From Vagococcus fluvialis (GTDB taxonomy: Bacteria > Bacillota > Bacilli > Lactobacillales > Vagococcaceae), in NCBI RefSeq assembly GCF_003337315.1, contig NZ_QPJV01000012.1:1-51246 (forward strand): a DNA stretch of 51,246 bases, written 5' to 3'. Below the pieces are notes generated by a model. The model had not been told where the DNA came from. It worked only from the letters and a program-made list of their open reading frames with translations, and made no database searches. The position numbers and the translations under genes are program-made. How positions within the stretch are numbered: position 1 is the first letter of the stretch; each line of letters opens with the position of its first letter. Positions 43,744 to 51,246 of this stretch are shown piece after piece.

Positions 43744-45405
43744 ATGAGGAAAAAGCAATATTTAAAATTGGGAATCCTTGTTATGGGGACTATGTTATTA
43801 GCTAGTTGTGGTAATCAAGAAACTACTAAAGAAAAGACAACAAAGAATAAAGACACTTCAACTGAAAGTCGTACAATCAATTTAATGGAGCAAACAGAAA
43901 TTGGTTCATTAGATACGATTTTCACTCAAGATGAAGCAAGCGTTAACTTACAAGCTAACGTATTTGAAGGATTGTATCAATTAGATGAAAAAGATAATGT
44001 TCAACCTGCAATTGCTAAAGAGTTGCCCAAAATTTCTGAAGATGGCAAAACATATACAATTAAACTGAGAGAAGATAGCAAATGGAGTAACGGGGATCCT
44101 GTCACAGCTAATGACTTCGTTTTTGCTTGGCAAAAAATGGCAGATCCTGCTAATCAGGCAAATTATTTCTTTTTACTAGATGGAACGGTTGAAAATGGGA
44201 CAGCTATCATTAATGGAGATAAAAAACCTGATGAATTAGGTATTGAAGCAAAAGATGATTACACATTAGAAATTAGATTAGAAAAACCAGTGACTTACTT
44301 TACATCAATGTTAACTTTCACACCATTTTTCCCTCAAAATCAAAAATATGTAGAGGAAAAAGGAAAAGAGTATGGAACATCAAGTGATGCAATTGTATCC
44401 AATGGCGCTTATTTAATTAAAGACTGGAACCAAGCGTCAATGAGTTGGGATTTAGAAAAAAATCCTGATTATTATGCTGTTGATGAAGTAAAAAATGATA
44501 AGTTACATTTTGAAGTTATTAAAGAGGCAAATACAGCTTATAACTTATTTGAGTCAGGGGAGCTTGATATTGCAACTATAAGTGGTGATTTAGCAGTTAA
44601 TAATAAAGAAAATCCTAACTTCAAAGCTGTTCAAACGTCTAAAATATATTATTTAAAACTTAACCAAGTAAGAAATGGAAAACCATCTATTTTTGCTAAT
44701 GAAAATGTTAGAAAAGCGATTGCTTACGGTTTAGATAAAGAAACATTAACAGAAAGCATTGTATCTGATGGCTCTAGACCTGTTTATGGTTATGTTCCTT
44801 ATGGCTTTGTATCTAATCCAAAAACAGGAGTCGACTACCGTGAAGAAGCTGGAGATGTGGCGAAAACAGATAGTAAAAAAGCAAAAGAATATTTAGAAAA
44901 AGCGAAAGTTGAACTAAATGGTGAAGTAACTGTGGAGTTTTTATCAAAAGATGGAGACAGTGATAAGCGAATTGCTGAGTATATTCAAGGGCAATTACAA
45001 GAAACATTACCAGGCTTAAAATTAGATATTAAAACAGTTCCACAACAAAATAGTATTGAACTAACTAAAAAAGGTGATTATGAAATCGCTATGGGGACTT
45101 GGGCACCAGATTATCAAGACCCAACTTCATTCTTAGGTAATCTAAAGAGTGGTAATAATAGTGGATATAGTAATCCTAAATTTGATGATTTATTAGATGA
45201 TGCAGCCAATAAATATGGTAACGATCCAGTTAAACGATGGGAAACCTTAATAGCGGCAGAAAAAATTATGGTTGAAGATGATGCAGCGATTGTTCCATTA
45301 TTCCAACAATATCGAGGACAACTTGTTAATGATAAGTTAACAGGGATTACTCGTCATTTGTTCGGTTCAACAATGACTTATAAGACATTAAAAATTGAAG
45401 ATTAG
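43744..45405 (+). CDS. Oligopeptide ABC transporter substrate-binding lipoprotein (OppA family), paralogue 1
   Basis: 553 residues. Signal peptide with lipobox LLASC, a Thr/Lys/Glu linker, then the family 5 solute-binding fold (GLYQLDEKDNVQPAIAKEL, SKWSNGDPVTANDFVFAWQKM). It lies 16 bp after the transglutaminase-like gene behind AAAAGGGGCGAG, so it belongs to the epimerase operon. By context it may favour murein tripeptides or L-Ala-D-Glu-type ligands. No permease or ATPase genes adjoin it; it presumably delivers to an Opp/Dpp complex encoded elsewhere. A strong terminator follows. Confidence 0.9.
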   Translation: MRKKQYLKLGILVMGTMLLASCGNQETTKEKTTKNKDTSTESRTINLMEQTEIGSLDTIFTQDEASVNLQANVFEGLYQLDEKDNVQPAIAKELPKISEDGKTYTIKLREDSKWSNGDPVTANDFVFAWQKMADPANQANYFFLLDGTVENGTAIINGDKKPDELGIEAKDDYTLEIRLEKPVTYFTSMLTFTPFFPQNQKYVEEKGKEYGTSSDAIVSNGAYLIKDWNQASMSWDLEKNPDYYAVDEVKNDKLHFEVIKEANTAYNLFESGELDIATISGDLAVNNKENPNFKAVQTSKIYYLKLNQVRNGKPSIFANENVRKAIAYGLDKETLTESIVSDGSRPVYGYVPYGFVSNPKTGVDYREEAGDVAKTDSKKAKEYLEKAKVELNGEVTVEFLSKDGDSDKRIAEYIQGQLQETLPGLKLDIKTVPQQNSIELTKKGDYEIAMGTWAPDYQDPTSFLGNLKSGNNSGYSNPKFDDLLDDAANKYGNDPVKRWETLIAAEKIMVEDDAAIVPLFQQYRGQLVNDKLTGITRHLFGSTMTYKTLKIED

Positions 45406-45417
45406 TTTTAAAAATAA

Positions 45418-45468
45418 GGAATTGTGCTATAAGAAATATCTTCTTATGCACGATTCTTTTTTGTTTTT
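45418..45468 (+). terminator. Terminator of the epimerase operon
   Basis: Stem GAATTGTGC(T)ATAAGAA / TTCTTATGCACGATTC with one bulge and one G-U pair, followed by TTTTTTGTTTTTTT. Confidence 0.88.
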
Positions 45469-45575
45469 TTATATGAGGATTATTAATAATATATTAAAAT
45501 AAGATTAAAATAAAGTTGCTTTGTTCTAATTTTTGTAATAAACTAACATTTATAACAAAAAAGGGGTTTGATAGT

Positions 45576-47255
45576 ATGAAATATAAAAAGCTATTAGGGA
45601 GCGTTGTTTTAATGAGCTCTGCTATTTTACTAGCAGCTTGTTCAGGTGGCGATAATAAGAAGAATGAAGGTAGTGCTAGTTCGGGTAAAAAAGAGACAAA
45701 AACAGAACAAGTAGCTAAATTTGGTATTCCTCAAGAGATTGCTAGTGTGGACCCAGCAAGAGCTACAGATAAAGTAAGTTTTGGAGCTTTAAATCAGATT
45801 TATGAAGGTTTTTACCGTATGAATGCTGATAATAAACCAGAACCTGCTGGCGCAAAAGAATTGGCAGAAGTTAGTGAAGATGGCTTAACATATACACTTA
45901 AATTAAGAGAAGAAGCTAAATGGAGTAACGGAGAACCTGTTGTAGCAGCAGACTATGTCTATGCTTGGCAACGAGTAATTAACCCAGAAACAGCTTCAGA
46001 ATATGCTTATTTGATTGAAAATGTTAAAAATGCTGGTGCTATTATGAAGGGCGAGAAAAAGCCTGACGAACTAGGTATCGAAGCAGTGAACGATCATGAA
46101 ATTAAAATCACTTTAGATAATGCCATTCCTTACATGGACTCATTATTAGCTTTCCCAACTTTCTTCCCGTTAAACCAAAAAGCTGTTGAAGAATTTGGAA
46201 ATGACTTCTCAAATACAAGTGAAAAAGCAATCTACAATGGCCCATTTGTATTAGCAGAATTTGATGGACCAGGATCAGATGTTGAGTGGAAATATTTAAA
46301 AAATAAAGATTACTGGGATGCAGACAGTGTGAAAATCGGTGAAGTTCAAGCAACTGTTGTTAAAGAAGCATCAACAGCATTAAATCTTTATGAAGATGGC
46401 CAACTTGATGATGTTATTATTTCTGGTGAGTTAGCTAAGCAATATGCTAATGATGATAACTTTGTTGGAGATAAAGACGGACGCGTTGTTTATTTAGATA
46501 TGAACAAAAAAAGCAAAACAGTGCCCTTTGATAACTTAAACTTTAGAAAAGCTCTTTTCTATGCTGTTGATAATGAAACAATCGTTAACACAGTATTAGG
46601 AGATGGTTCTCAAGCAGTAAATGGTATTGTACCAAGTAGCCTATCAGTAAATCCAGAAACTGGAAAAGATTTCGTTGAAGAGTCTGGTGGCTACAAAACT
46701 TTTGATGAGAAAAAAGCCAAAGAGTATTTAGAAAAAGCTAAAAAAGAAACAGGCAAAGATAAATTTACCTTTGATATTTTAACAGATGACAATGACTCAA
46801 CTAAGAAATTAGCAGAATACCTACAAGGAGCATTTAAAGAAGTGTTAGGTATTGAAACAACAGTTACAGCAGTAACAAAACCAATTCGTTTAGATCGTAC
46901 AAGTATTGAAAAAAGTGATTATGACTTTGTTGTTACAGCTTGGGGAGCAGACTACACAGATGTCAGCTCATTCTTAGACCTATTTGTAACAGGTAATGCT
47001 TACAACAGAGGTCTATACTCAAGTCCAGCTTATGATAAAATTATTGACGAGGCTCGTACAACGAATGCAGTTAAAGAAAAAGAACGTTGGGAAAATTACT
47101 TAGATGCTGAGAAACTTCTTTTAGAAGATGATGCAGCAGTTATCCCAGTTTACCAAGTAGTTGAAGCTCACTTAAGAAATCCTAAAATGTCAGGCTATAT
47201 TAGTCATAGTGCAGGAGCTTCATACGAATACAAATATTTAGAGATGAAAGAATAA
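45576..47255 (+). CDS. Oligopeptide ABC transporter substrate-binding lipoprotein (OppA family), paralogue 2
   Basis: 559 residues. Signal peptide with lipobox LLAAC, then the family 5 solute-binding fold (FGIPQEIASVDPARATDKVS, AKWSNGEPVVAADYVYAWQRV). It is recognisably paralogous to the flanking OppA genes, and all three share the WSNG, (A)DYVYAW/DFVFAW and KKPDELGIEA segments to varying degree. ATG 45576 follows AAAAAGGGG; the open frame starts 60 bp earlier without a site. A terminator before it and the T-box promoter after it suggest separate transcription; I saw no terminator of its own. Confidence 0.9.
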   Translation: MKYKKLLGSVVLMSSAILLAACSGGDNKKNEGSASSGKKETKTEQVAKFGIPQEIASVDPARATDKVSFGALNQIYEGFYRMNADNKPEPAGAKELAEVSEDGLTYTLKLREEAKWSNGEPVVAADYVYAWQRVINPETASEYAYLIENVKNAGAIMKGEKKPDELGIEAVNDHEIKITLDNAIPYMDSLLAFPTFFPLNQKAVEEFGNDFSNTSEKAIYNGPFVLAEFDGPGSDVEWKYLKNKDYWDADSVKIGEVQATVVKEASTALNLYEDGQLDDVIISGELAKQYANDDNFVGDKDGRVVYLDMNKKSKTVPFDNLNFRKALFYAVDNETIVNTVLGDGSQAVNGIVPSSLSVNPETGKDFVEESGGYKTFDEKKAKEYLEKAKKETGKDKFTFDILTDDNDSTKKLAEYLQGAFKEVLGIETTVTAVTKPIRLDRTSIEKSDYDFVVTAWGADYTDVSSFLDLFVTGNAYNRGLYSSPAYDKIIDEARTTNAVKEKERWENYLDAEKLLLEDDAAVIPVYQVVEAHLRNPKMSGYISHSAGASYEYKYLEMKE

Positions 47256-47260
47256 AAGAG

Positions 47261-47289
47261 TTGACGGCCTAAATAATATTTGTTATTGT
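47261..47289 (+). promoter_or_regulatory. Promoter of the T-box-oppA-pepT unit
   Basis: -35 TTGACG (47261-47266), 17-bp spacer, -10 TATTGT (47284-47289), just after the second OppA gene. Confidence 0.7.
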
Positions 47290-47295
47290 ATCTCT

Positions 47296-47567
47296 TAACA
47301 AATAAAATAATGGTCTGAGTAAATGTATTGAAAAGGAAAGTAATTACTTGTTGATGTTTTTAGAGAGTCTCGGTTGGTGAAAAGAGATAACGGAAAGAGT
47401 AATGAAAATGGCCTTTGAACAGATAGGTTGACTAATTAAACCTATACGGGGGTGCCTGTTAACGCACAATGGTATGATAGTACCGGAAAAAAGCAGACGC
47501 TTTTCAACGAAAAGGTGGTAGCAAAGAAAGAATCTTTGTCCTTTAATAGGGCGAGGATTCTTTTTTT
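47296..47567 (+). promoter_or_regulatory. T-box riboswitch leader, specifier probably methionine
   Basis: Stem I features are in order: the AAAGTA motif (47338-47343), ATTACT pairing with AGTAAT (47343-47348 with 47398-47403), the AGAGAG bulge region (47362-47367), a TCTC/GAGA stem with the GGTTGGTG distal loop, then GAA and ATG (47404-47410) on the 3' side of the specifier loop. The T-box core AAAGGTGGTAGCA (47511-47523) precedes a terminator. The TGGT bulge would pair with ACCA, i.e. discriminator A73, fitting tRNA-Met and not the usual G73 of tRNA-Asn (codon AAT one base earlier is the alternative). Uncharged tRNA would switch on downstream peptide uptake. Confidence 0.85.
47526..47567 (+). 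terminator. T-box leader terminator
   Basis: Stem AAAGAATC.TTTGTCCT (47527-47543) with AGGGCGAGGATTCTTT (47548-47563), then a T-run. The alternative antiterminator would use the T-box core upstream. Confidence 0.85.
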
Positions 47568-47611
47568 ATTCTTTTTTAACACTTTTACTGACCGATAAAG
47601 GAGATTTTACA

Positions 47612-49261
47612 ATGAAAAAAAATATTTTGTTAGGCAGTATTGTTGTGTTGTCACTTATTCTTGGCGCTTGTGGTAATAATGGTGGTAAGACAAGCGAGAC
47701 GACTAAAAAAGAAACGAAAGAGGCTATTTCTCAGAGTATAGTCATTAGTACACCAGCCCCAATCTCAACCTTAGATACAACTCAGACAACAGATAAAAAT
47801 ACATTTACTATGGTTCAACATTTGTTTGAAGGTTTAACTAGATTTGATGAAACAACAACGCCAGTTCCTGGTATTGCAAAGACAATTGATGTAAGTGAAG
47901 ACGGTAAAGAATATAACTTTACCTTAAGAGAGGATGCGAAATGGAGTAACGGTGAAACAATTACAGCTCATGATTTTGAGTATGCTTGGAAACGCCTGTT
48001 AAGTCCTGATACGCAAGGTCCTAATGCTTATTTACTTGATAATGTTGTTAATGGATTAGCTGTTAGAAATGGTGAGAAACCAGTTGATGAAGTTGGTTTT
48101 AAAGCAACTTCGGACACAGAATTTAAAGTAACTCTAGAAAATCCTCAACCGTCATTTCTATCTGTGTTAGCAATTGGTTGGTTAGCGCCACAACAACAAG
48201 CCTATGTTGAAAAAACAGGAGCAGCATACGGCACAAATTCTGATTCACTTCTTTACAATGGCGCCTTTGTTTTAACGAACTGGGATGGTACAAGTGATAC
48301 TTGGACTTTAGAAAAAAATAAAGAATATTACGATCAAGAAGCTGTTAAATTAGAAGAAGTTTCTGTTCAAACATTAAAAGAAGAAAACACAGGAATTAGT
48401 TTATTTGAAGGTGGCGATCTTGACCTAGTAAGAATTAGTGGTCAAAATGTTGCACAGTACAGTAACTTAGATGGTTATGTGACGTTTAATGATGTGGCAA
48501 ATAGCTTTTTAGACTTTAATAAAAAAGAGGGTTCACCATTAGCTAATCTTGATTTAAGAAAAGCAATTGCTTTAGCTATTGATAAAGAAGCTTTAACTGA
48601 AAGTGTATTAGCAGATGGTTCAAAACCGTTAAATGGTTTAGTACCAGCAGGACTTGATTCTAATCCTGAAACAAATGAAGATTACCGTAAATACTCAGGA
48701 GATCATGTGACTTACAATGTTGATGAAGCTAAAAAACATTGGAAACAAGCTCAAAAAGAAGTTGGAGAAAAACTAGAAGTTAATCTTCTAGCAGCTGATA
48801 CAGACCAAGGTAAAAAAGTTTCTGAGTATATTCAAAGTCAATTAGAAGAAAATTTACCAGGATTAAAAATCAACGTAAATTTACAACCTTCTAATAATGT
48901 TAACCAATCAAGAAGAGAAAAAAATTATGAAATTTCATTATCAGGTTGGATTGCAGGAAGCAGTGAAATTGATTCTTACTTTAACTTATACGTAACAAAT
49001 TCATCATATAACTATGGTAACTATAACAACAAAGAGTATACTGATTTAGTAGTGAAAGCTAAAACAGTTGATGCCAATGATAGTAATAAACAGTTTGAAG
49101 ATTATAAAAAAGCAGAGGAAATATTACTTGAGCAAGATAGCGCTCATGTTCCCGTTTATCAAAGTGCTTCAAATTATTTAGTAAATCCTAAAATTAAAAA
49201 TGTGGAATATCCATCATATGGAGGTTATTTCTTCCTCAGAAATGCTGAATTAACAGAATAA
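47612..49261 (+). CDS. Oligopeptide ABC transporter substrate-binding lipoprotein (OppA family), paralogue 3, T-box controlled
   Basis: 549 residues. Signal peptide with lipobox LILGAC, Thr/Lys/Glu linker, then the family 5 binding fold (AKWSNGETITAHDFEYAWKRL, RKAIALAIDKEALTESVL). AAAGGAG start. It is expressed behind the T-box leader and is followed after 15 bp by pepT: captured peptides enter, and PepT releases their N-terminal residues. This ties uptake and digestion to one amino acid's tRNA charging. Confidence 0.92.
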   Translation: MKKNILLGSIVVLSLILGACGNNGGKTSETTKKETKEAISQSIVISTPAPISTLDTTQTTDKNTFTMVQHLFEGLTRFDETTTPVPGIAKTIDVSEDGKEYNFTLREDAKWSNGETITAHDFEYAWKRLLSPDTQGPNAYLLDNVVNGLAVRNGEKPVDEVGFKATSDTEFKVTLENPQPSFLSVLAIGWLAPQQQAYVEKTGAAYGTNSDSLLYNGAFVLTNWDGTSDTWTLEKNKEYYDQEAVKLEEVSVQTLKEENTGISLFEGGDLDLVRISGQNVAQYSNLDGYVTFNDVANSFLDFNKKEGSPLANLDLRKAIALAIDKEALTESVLADGSKPLNGLVPAGLDSNPETNEDYRKYSGDHVTYNVDEAKKHWKQAQKEVGEKLEVNLLAADTDQGKKVSEYIQSQLEENLPGLKINVNLQPSNNVNQSRREKNYEISLSGWIAGSSEIDSYFNLYVTNSSYNYGNYNNKEYTDLVVKAKTVDANDSNKQFEDYKKAEEILLEQDSAHVPVYQSASNYLVNPKIKNVEYPSYGGYFFLRNAELTE

Positions 49262-49276
49262 TTAGGAGAGTGACAC

Positions 49277-50500
49277 ATGAAAGAGACGTTATTAAAAAGA
49301 TTTATCCAGTATGCTAAATTAAATACCAGATCTGACGCTAGTAGTTCAACGATTCCAACAACTAAATCTCAAGAAGAATTTGCTTTTATTTTAAAAGAAG
49401 AACTAGAAAGAATAGGATTATCTAAGATTGATTATAATCAGACAAATGGCTTCTTAACAGCTGTCTTACCTAAAAATGCTGACAATTATCCAAGTGTTGG
49501 CTTAATTGCTCACTTAGATACTGCAGATTTTAATGCTGAAAATATTACACCACTTGTTCATGAAAATTATGACGGTAAAGATGTGCTGCTTAATAAAGAA
49601 CAGGATATTGTGATGAAAGTCAGTGAATTTCCTAATCTAAAAGACTATATAGGGGAAACATTAATTACTACTGATGGTACAACTCTTTTAGGAGCAGATG
49701 ATAAAGCTGGTATCGTAGAAATTTTAGGAGCAATTGATTATTTTATTGCAAATCCTGATGAGAATCACGGTGATATTTGGGTAGCCTTTGGACCTGATGA
49801 GGAAATTGGTCAAGGGGCTGACCATTTTGATGTGTCACGTTTTCCAGCTGATTATGCGTATACTATTGATAGTGGTCGTGTGGGACATTTTGAATATGAA
49901 ACTTTTAATGCTGCTCAAGCAACAATAAAAATTGATGGCACAAGTGTACATCCAGGAACAGCCTATGGCATGATGGTTAATGCAAATAAAGTAGCTAATT
50001 TAATTGATCAAAGACTGCCACAAGATGAAGTGCCAGAAAAAACACGTGGTAAGGAAGGTTTTTATTTACTACACGACTATCATGGCTCAATTGATAAAGC
50101 TGAGATGGTTTATATTATTCGTGACCATGACACGGCACTTTTTGAATACCGAAAAGAAAGACTAGTTTCTATAGTAGAAACACTAAATAAAGAACTAGAC
50201 CGTCCAAGAATTCAAATTGAACTAAAAGATCAGTACTATAATATGAAGGAAATCATTGAAAAAGATATGACTTCAGTAGATGTTGCTATTAAAGCAATGA
50301 AAAATTTAGGAATTGAACCGATTATTACGCCTTTTAGAGGTGGAACAGATGGCTCTAAAATTTCCTTTATGGGACTACCGACACCTAATATTTTTACAGG
50401 CGGTGAAAACTTCCACGGTCAATATGAATTTATTACCTTAGAGGCGATGGAAACAGCTACAAAAACAATTATTGAAATTATCAAAGAAGGTAAATCATAA
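49277..50500 (+). CDS. pepT: Peptidase T (tripeptide aminopeptidase, M20B)
   Basis: 407 residues, normal PepT length. Di-zinc M20 motifs: GLIAHLDTADF (first His and catalytic Asp), TTLLGADDKAG (bridging Asp), GPDEEIGQGAD (catalytic Glu-Glu), TIDSGRVG and FRGGTDGS; HGQYEF provides the last His. It removes the N-terminal residue from tripeptides in the cytoplasm. AGGAG start. Cotranscribed with the T-box-controlled oppA. Confidence 0.95.
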   Translation: MKETLLKRFIQYAKLNTRSDASSSTIPTTKSQEEFAFILKEELERIGLSKIDYNQTNGFLTAVLPKNADNYPSVGLIAHLDTADFNAENITPLVHENYDGKDVLLNKEQDIVMKVSEFPNLKDYIGETLITTDGTTLLGADDKAGIVEILGAIDYFIANPDENHGDIWVAFGPDEEIGQGADHFDVSRFPADYAYTIDSGRVGHFEYETFNAAQATIKIDGTSVHPGTAYGMMVNANKVANLIDQRLPQDEVPEKTRGKEGFYLLHDYHGSIDKAEMVYIIRDHDTALFEYRKERLVSIVETLNKELDRPRIQIELKDQYYNMKEIIEKDMTSVDVAIKAMKNLGIEPIITPFRGGTDGSKISFMGLPTPNIFTGGENFHGQYEFITLEAMETATKTIIEIIKEGKS

Positions 50501-50504
50501 AATT

Positions 50505-50549
50505 TTAAAGGTAGTAATAAGAGTTCAAACTCTTTTTACTACCTTTTTT
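50505..50549 (+). terminator. Terminator of the oppA-pepT unit
   Basis: Two nested stems, AAAGGTAGTAA / TTACTACCTTT and inner GAGTT / AACTC, followed by six T. Confidence 0.88.
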
Positions 50550-50666
50550 AATTAATTTAAATGTGAAAAAAACAGCAAAAAAGGTTGAAAAATTATTTAT
50601 ACCATTGTACACTCAATATGTGAACAAGTTATTGAAATCACAATCTTTTTTGGAGGGAAACAAATA

Positions 50667-51246
50667 ATGAAGAGTAAAATGTTTAAAACAGTAACAACTA
50701 GCTTAGCAGTTATGTTTTTACTAGCTGGCTGTGGGAGTAATAAAACAGCAGATACAAAGGAAAGTTCAAAATCTTCTGAGTCAAGTACTGAAGTAACAAC
50801 AGGTGCTTCGGAAAAAGGATACACTGATCCTAAAGAGATGAAAGATGAGTACGATATTATTATTGTTGGTGCTGGTGGAGCAGGGATGGCTGCAGCAATC
50901 GAAGCTAAAAATGATGGTAAAAATCCAGTTATTTTTGAGAAAATGCCAGTGGCTGGTGGAAATACACTTAAATCTTCAAGTGGTATGAATGCTTCAGAAA
51001 CTAAATTCCAAAAAGAAGAAGGTATCGAAGATAGTAACGATAAATTCTTTGAAGAAACATTAAAAGGTGGACATGGAACAAATGACCAAGAATTATTACG
51101 TTTTTATGTTGATAATTCAGCAGATGCTATTGATTGGTTAGATTCTATGGGAATTAAATTAAACAACTTAACAATTACAGGTGGTATGAGTGAAAAGAGA
51201 ACTCATCGTCCTGAAGATGGTTCAGCAGTTGGTGGTTATTTAGTAG
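50667..51246 (+). CDS. Lipoprotein flavocytochrome c / fumarate reductase-like flavoprotein, 3' end beyond window
   Basis: The first 193 codons of an open frame that runs off the window. Signal peptide with lipobox LLAGC, a Ser/Thr/Lys/Glu linker, then the FAD-binding Rossmann motif (YDIIIVGAGGAGMAAAIEA), FEKMPVAGGNTLKSSSGMNA and the start of the FAD_binding_2 domain. This is the pattern of extracellular fumarate/urocanate reductase-like enzymes of Firmicutes, which take electrons from the flavin-based extracellular chain. No FMN-binding domain stands N-terminal to the FAD domain; it may lie further on. GGAGGGAAA precedes the ATG. It is preceded by the pepT terminator, so it is separately transcribed. 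Confidence 0.85.
   Translation, partial: MKSKMFKTVTTSLAVMFLLAGCGSNKTADTKESSKSSESSTEVTTGASEKGYTDPKEMKDEYDIIIVGAGGAGMAAAIEAKNDGKNPVIFEKMPVAGGNTLKSSSGMNASETKFQKEEGIEDSNDKFFEETLKGGHGTNDQELLRFYVDNSADAIDWLDSMGIKLNNLTITGGMSEKRTHRPEDGSAVGGYLV

Noticed and set aside
50597-50824. Minus-strand open frame at the start of the flavocytochrome gene
   Set aside because: It is antisense to a clear signal peptide and lipobox on the plus strand.

Overview
The window looks like chromosomal DNA of a low-GC Gram-positive coccus of the Enterococcaceae (Vagococcus or Enterococcus-like). Signs of this are the AT-rich composition, strong AGGAGG-type ribosome binding sites, rho-independent terminators after most units, a CtsR-controlled clpE next to ptsHI, an enterococcal-type H2O-forming NADH oxidase, a CopY/CopA copper operon, bgsA-bgsB glycolipid genes, and many LxxC lipoproteins. 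I saw no rRNA, tRNA, CRISPR array, prophage or intact insertion sequence.

Layout. 0.1-2.9 kb (minus): a DUF1827 gene and clpE with a textbook CtsR operator. 2.9-5.3 kb: a small conserved ORF, then ptsH-ptsI behind a promoter with a likely cre site. 5.5-8.8 kb: bgsA-bgsB plus a flippase-like membrane protein (glycolipid/lipoteichoic-acid anchor). 8.9-13.9 kb: a beta-hydroxyacid dehydrogenase, a YkuJ-like protein, a helical-repeat protein, tig and clpX. The clpX terminator carries a 54-bp IS-end-like palindrome inserted in its loop. 14.2-20.7 kb: pstS-phoP-phoR and copY-copA. 20.7-21.07 kb (minus): no gene, but a good promoter overlapped by a cre-like site and a long-range helix; I propose an undescribed structured RNA. 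21.1-29.3 kb: an Apf/LysM cell-wall protein, a nucleotidyltransferase, a VOC protein, nox, a membrane glycerophosphodiesterase and a two-enzyme (GH73 + M23) wall hydrolase. 29.3-37.9 kb: engB (about 15 kb away from clpX), a truncated prepilin peptidase, small ORFs, an amine oxidase, a probable Mn exporter, an aminotransferase, a fused amino-acid ABC transporter with an ArgR-like operator, and a GldA-like dehydrogenase. 37.9-40.5 kb: a phospho-beta-glucosidase under cre and RAT (BglG-type antitermination) control, and a histidine phosphatase that has lost its lipobox cysteine. 40.5-51.2 kb: a peptide scavenging district.

The last district holds together as a theme. A divergent XRE-cupin regulator faces an operon of dipeptide epimerase, transglutaminase-like protein and an OppA lipoprotein, with two identical-geometry dyads (TTAAC-N5-GTTAA) between them. 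Then come a second OppA, a T-box leader (specifier probably Met), a third OppA and pepT, and finally the start of a lipoprotein flavocytochrome c/fumarate-reductase-like protein cut by the window end. No oppBCDF permease genes are present, so these binding proteins presumably share a permease encoded elsewhere. The same holds for pstS, which has no pstCAB here.

Starts were set by ribosome binding sites where a longer open frame existed; about twenty genes start downstream of the longest possible frame. All functional calls rest on reading motifs by eye; no database search was possible.
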